Part shown: in pieces, positions 42,354 to 42,403 of the stretch | How positions within the stretch are numbered: the first letter of the stretch is position 1 | Layout of the letters: the number at the start of each line of letters is the position of its first letter | Assembly: GCA_020724545.1 (NCBI GenBank) | Contig: DYGR01000026.1 | Coordinates: 1 to 42,403, forward strand | Length of the DNA stretch: 42,403 nt | Direction of reading: 5' to 3' | Origin: Candidatus Methanoperedens nitratireducens | GTDB taxonomy: Archaea > Halobacteriota > Methanosarcinia > Methanosarcinales > Methanoperedenaceae | Notes under the pieces: generated by a model | What the model was told of the DNA's origin: nothing | Databases searched by the model: none | What the model saw: only the letters and a program-made list of their open reading frames with translations | Position numbers and translations under genes: made by a program

Positions 42354-42403
42354 TCATGTTCGTTCACCTTTTCTCACCGGTATCGTGAAATAGAATGTCG
42401 AAC
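42354..42403 (-). CDS. Partial histidine kinase C terminus (runs off the window)
   Basis: The last 16 codons read [15 protein letters not shown] and stop at 42354-42356. The FYFTIP ending is the same as in the kinases at 34930 and 38197, so this is the end of another HATPase domain of the same paralogue family, upstream of kaiC in the same direction. Confidence 0.75.
   Translation of the reverse strand, partial: STFYFTIPVRKGERT

Overview
The window is archaeal chromosome, most likely from a Methanosarcinales-type euryarchaeon. Methanoperedenaceae (ANME-2d) is my best guess, but that is inference from gene content and moderate GC, not proof. The archaeal marks are direct: aIF1A, the Rio1 kinase, a Dim2-like KH protein, fibrillarin, Csl4, Rpo11, SecD/SecF, digeranylgeranyl-lipid reductase, Kae1, AMP phosphorylase, families DUF555, DUF357, DUF2240 and MTH865, TATA-type promoters and tRNA-Thr(UGU) and tRNA-Phe(GAA). 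No CRISPR array, integrase or intact transposase was seen.

Layout. 1-1035: an AT-rich AbiJ-like defence gene. 1196-14279: housekeeping and conserved archaeal genes (YchF/Obg GTPase, MTH865 protein, a Cys-rich winged-helix regulator, Dph6-like ligase, DUF555, DUF357, PPC protein, tRNA-Thr, secF-secD, a phosphoesterase, a CoA-dehydratase-type activase, METTL5-like methylase, csl4-rpo11, DUF2240). 14355-15521: lipid reductase. 15522-15864: unusual non-coding structures and tRNA-Phe. 15865-25914: an accessory block that starts directly behind tRNA-Phe with an N-terminally truncated SPFH gene. It continues with a type I restriction-modification locus ordered hsdM - MNT - HEPN - hsdS - DUF429 - hsdR. 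25964-32047: core information-processing genes (AMP phosphorylase, kae1, aif1A-rio1-KH, flpA) and an isopropylmalate-dehydrogenase-type enzyme.

32123-42403: a signalling block on the minus strand. In transcription order it reads kaiC, kaiB, REC-PAS-histidine kinase, PAS-histidine kinase, single-domain response regulator, REC-PAS-histidine kinase, and a PAS4-kinase-REC hybrid. The last codons of another kinase run off the window edge. The kinase/regulator part has grown by tandem duplication. A 421-bp segment is repeated without gaps, and it carries a relic of a lost response-regulator gene that now reads into the next kinase. No protein here has a DNA-binding output domain, so the output of this Kai-like system must act through protein contacts or through genes elsewhere.

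Strongest regulatory observations: (i) six half-sites at exact 11-bp spacing, alternating in orientation, directly upstream of the MNT-HEPN pair (19480-19540); (ii) an apparent CTG start codon for initiation factor aIF1A behind a well-placed Shine-Dalgarno; (iii) a strong hairpin at one TATA-to-start distance from a TATA box (15549-15646), a candidate small RNA; (iv) a pair of related 67-bp inverted repeats at 5096 and 42190.
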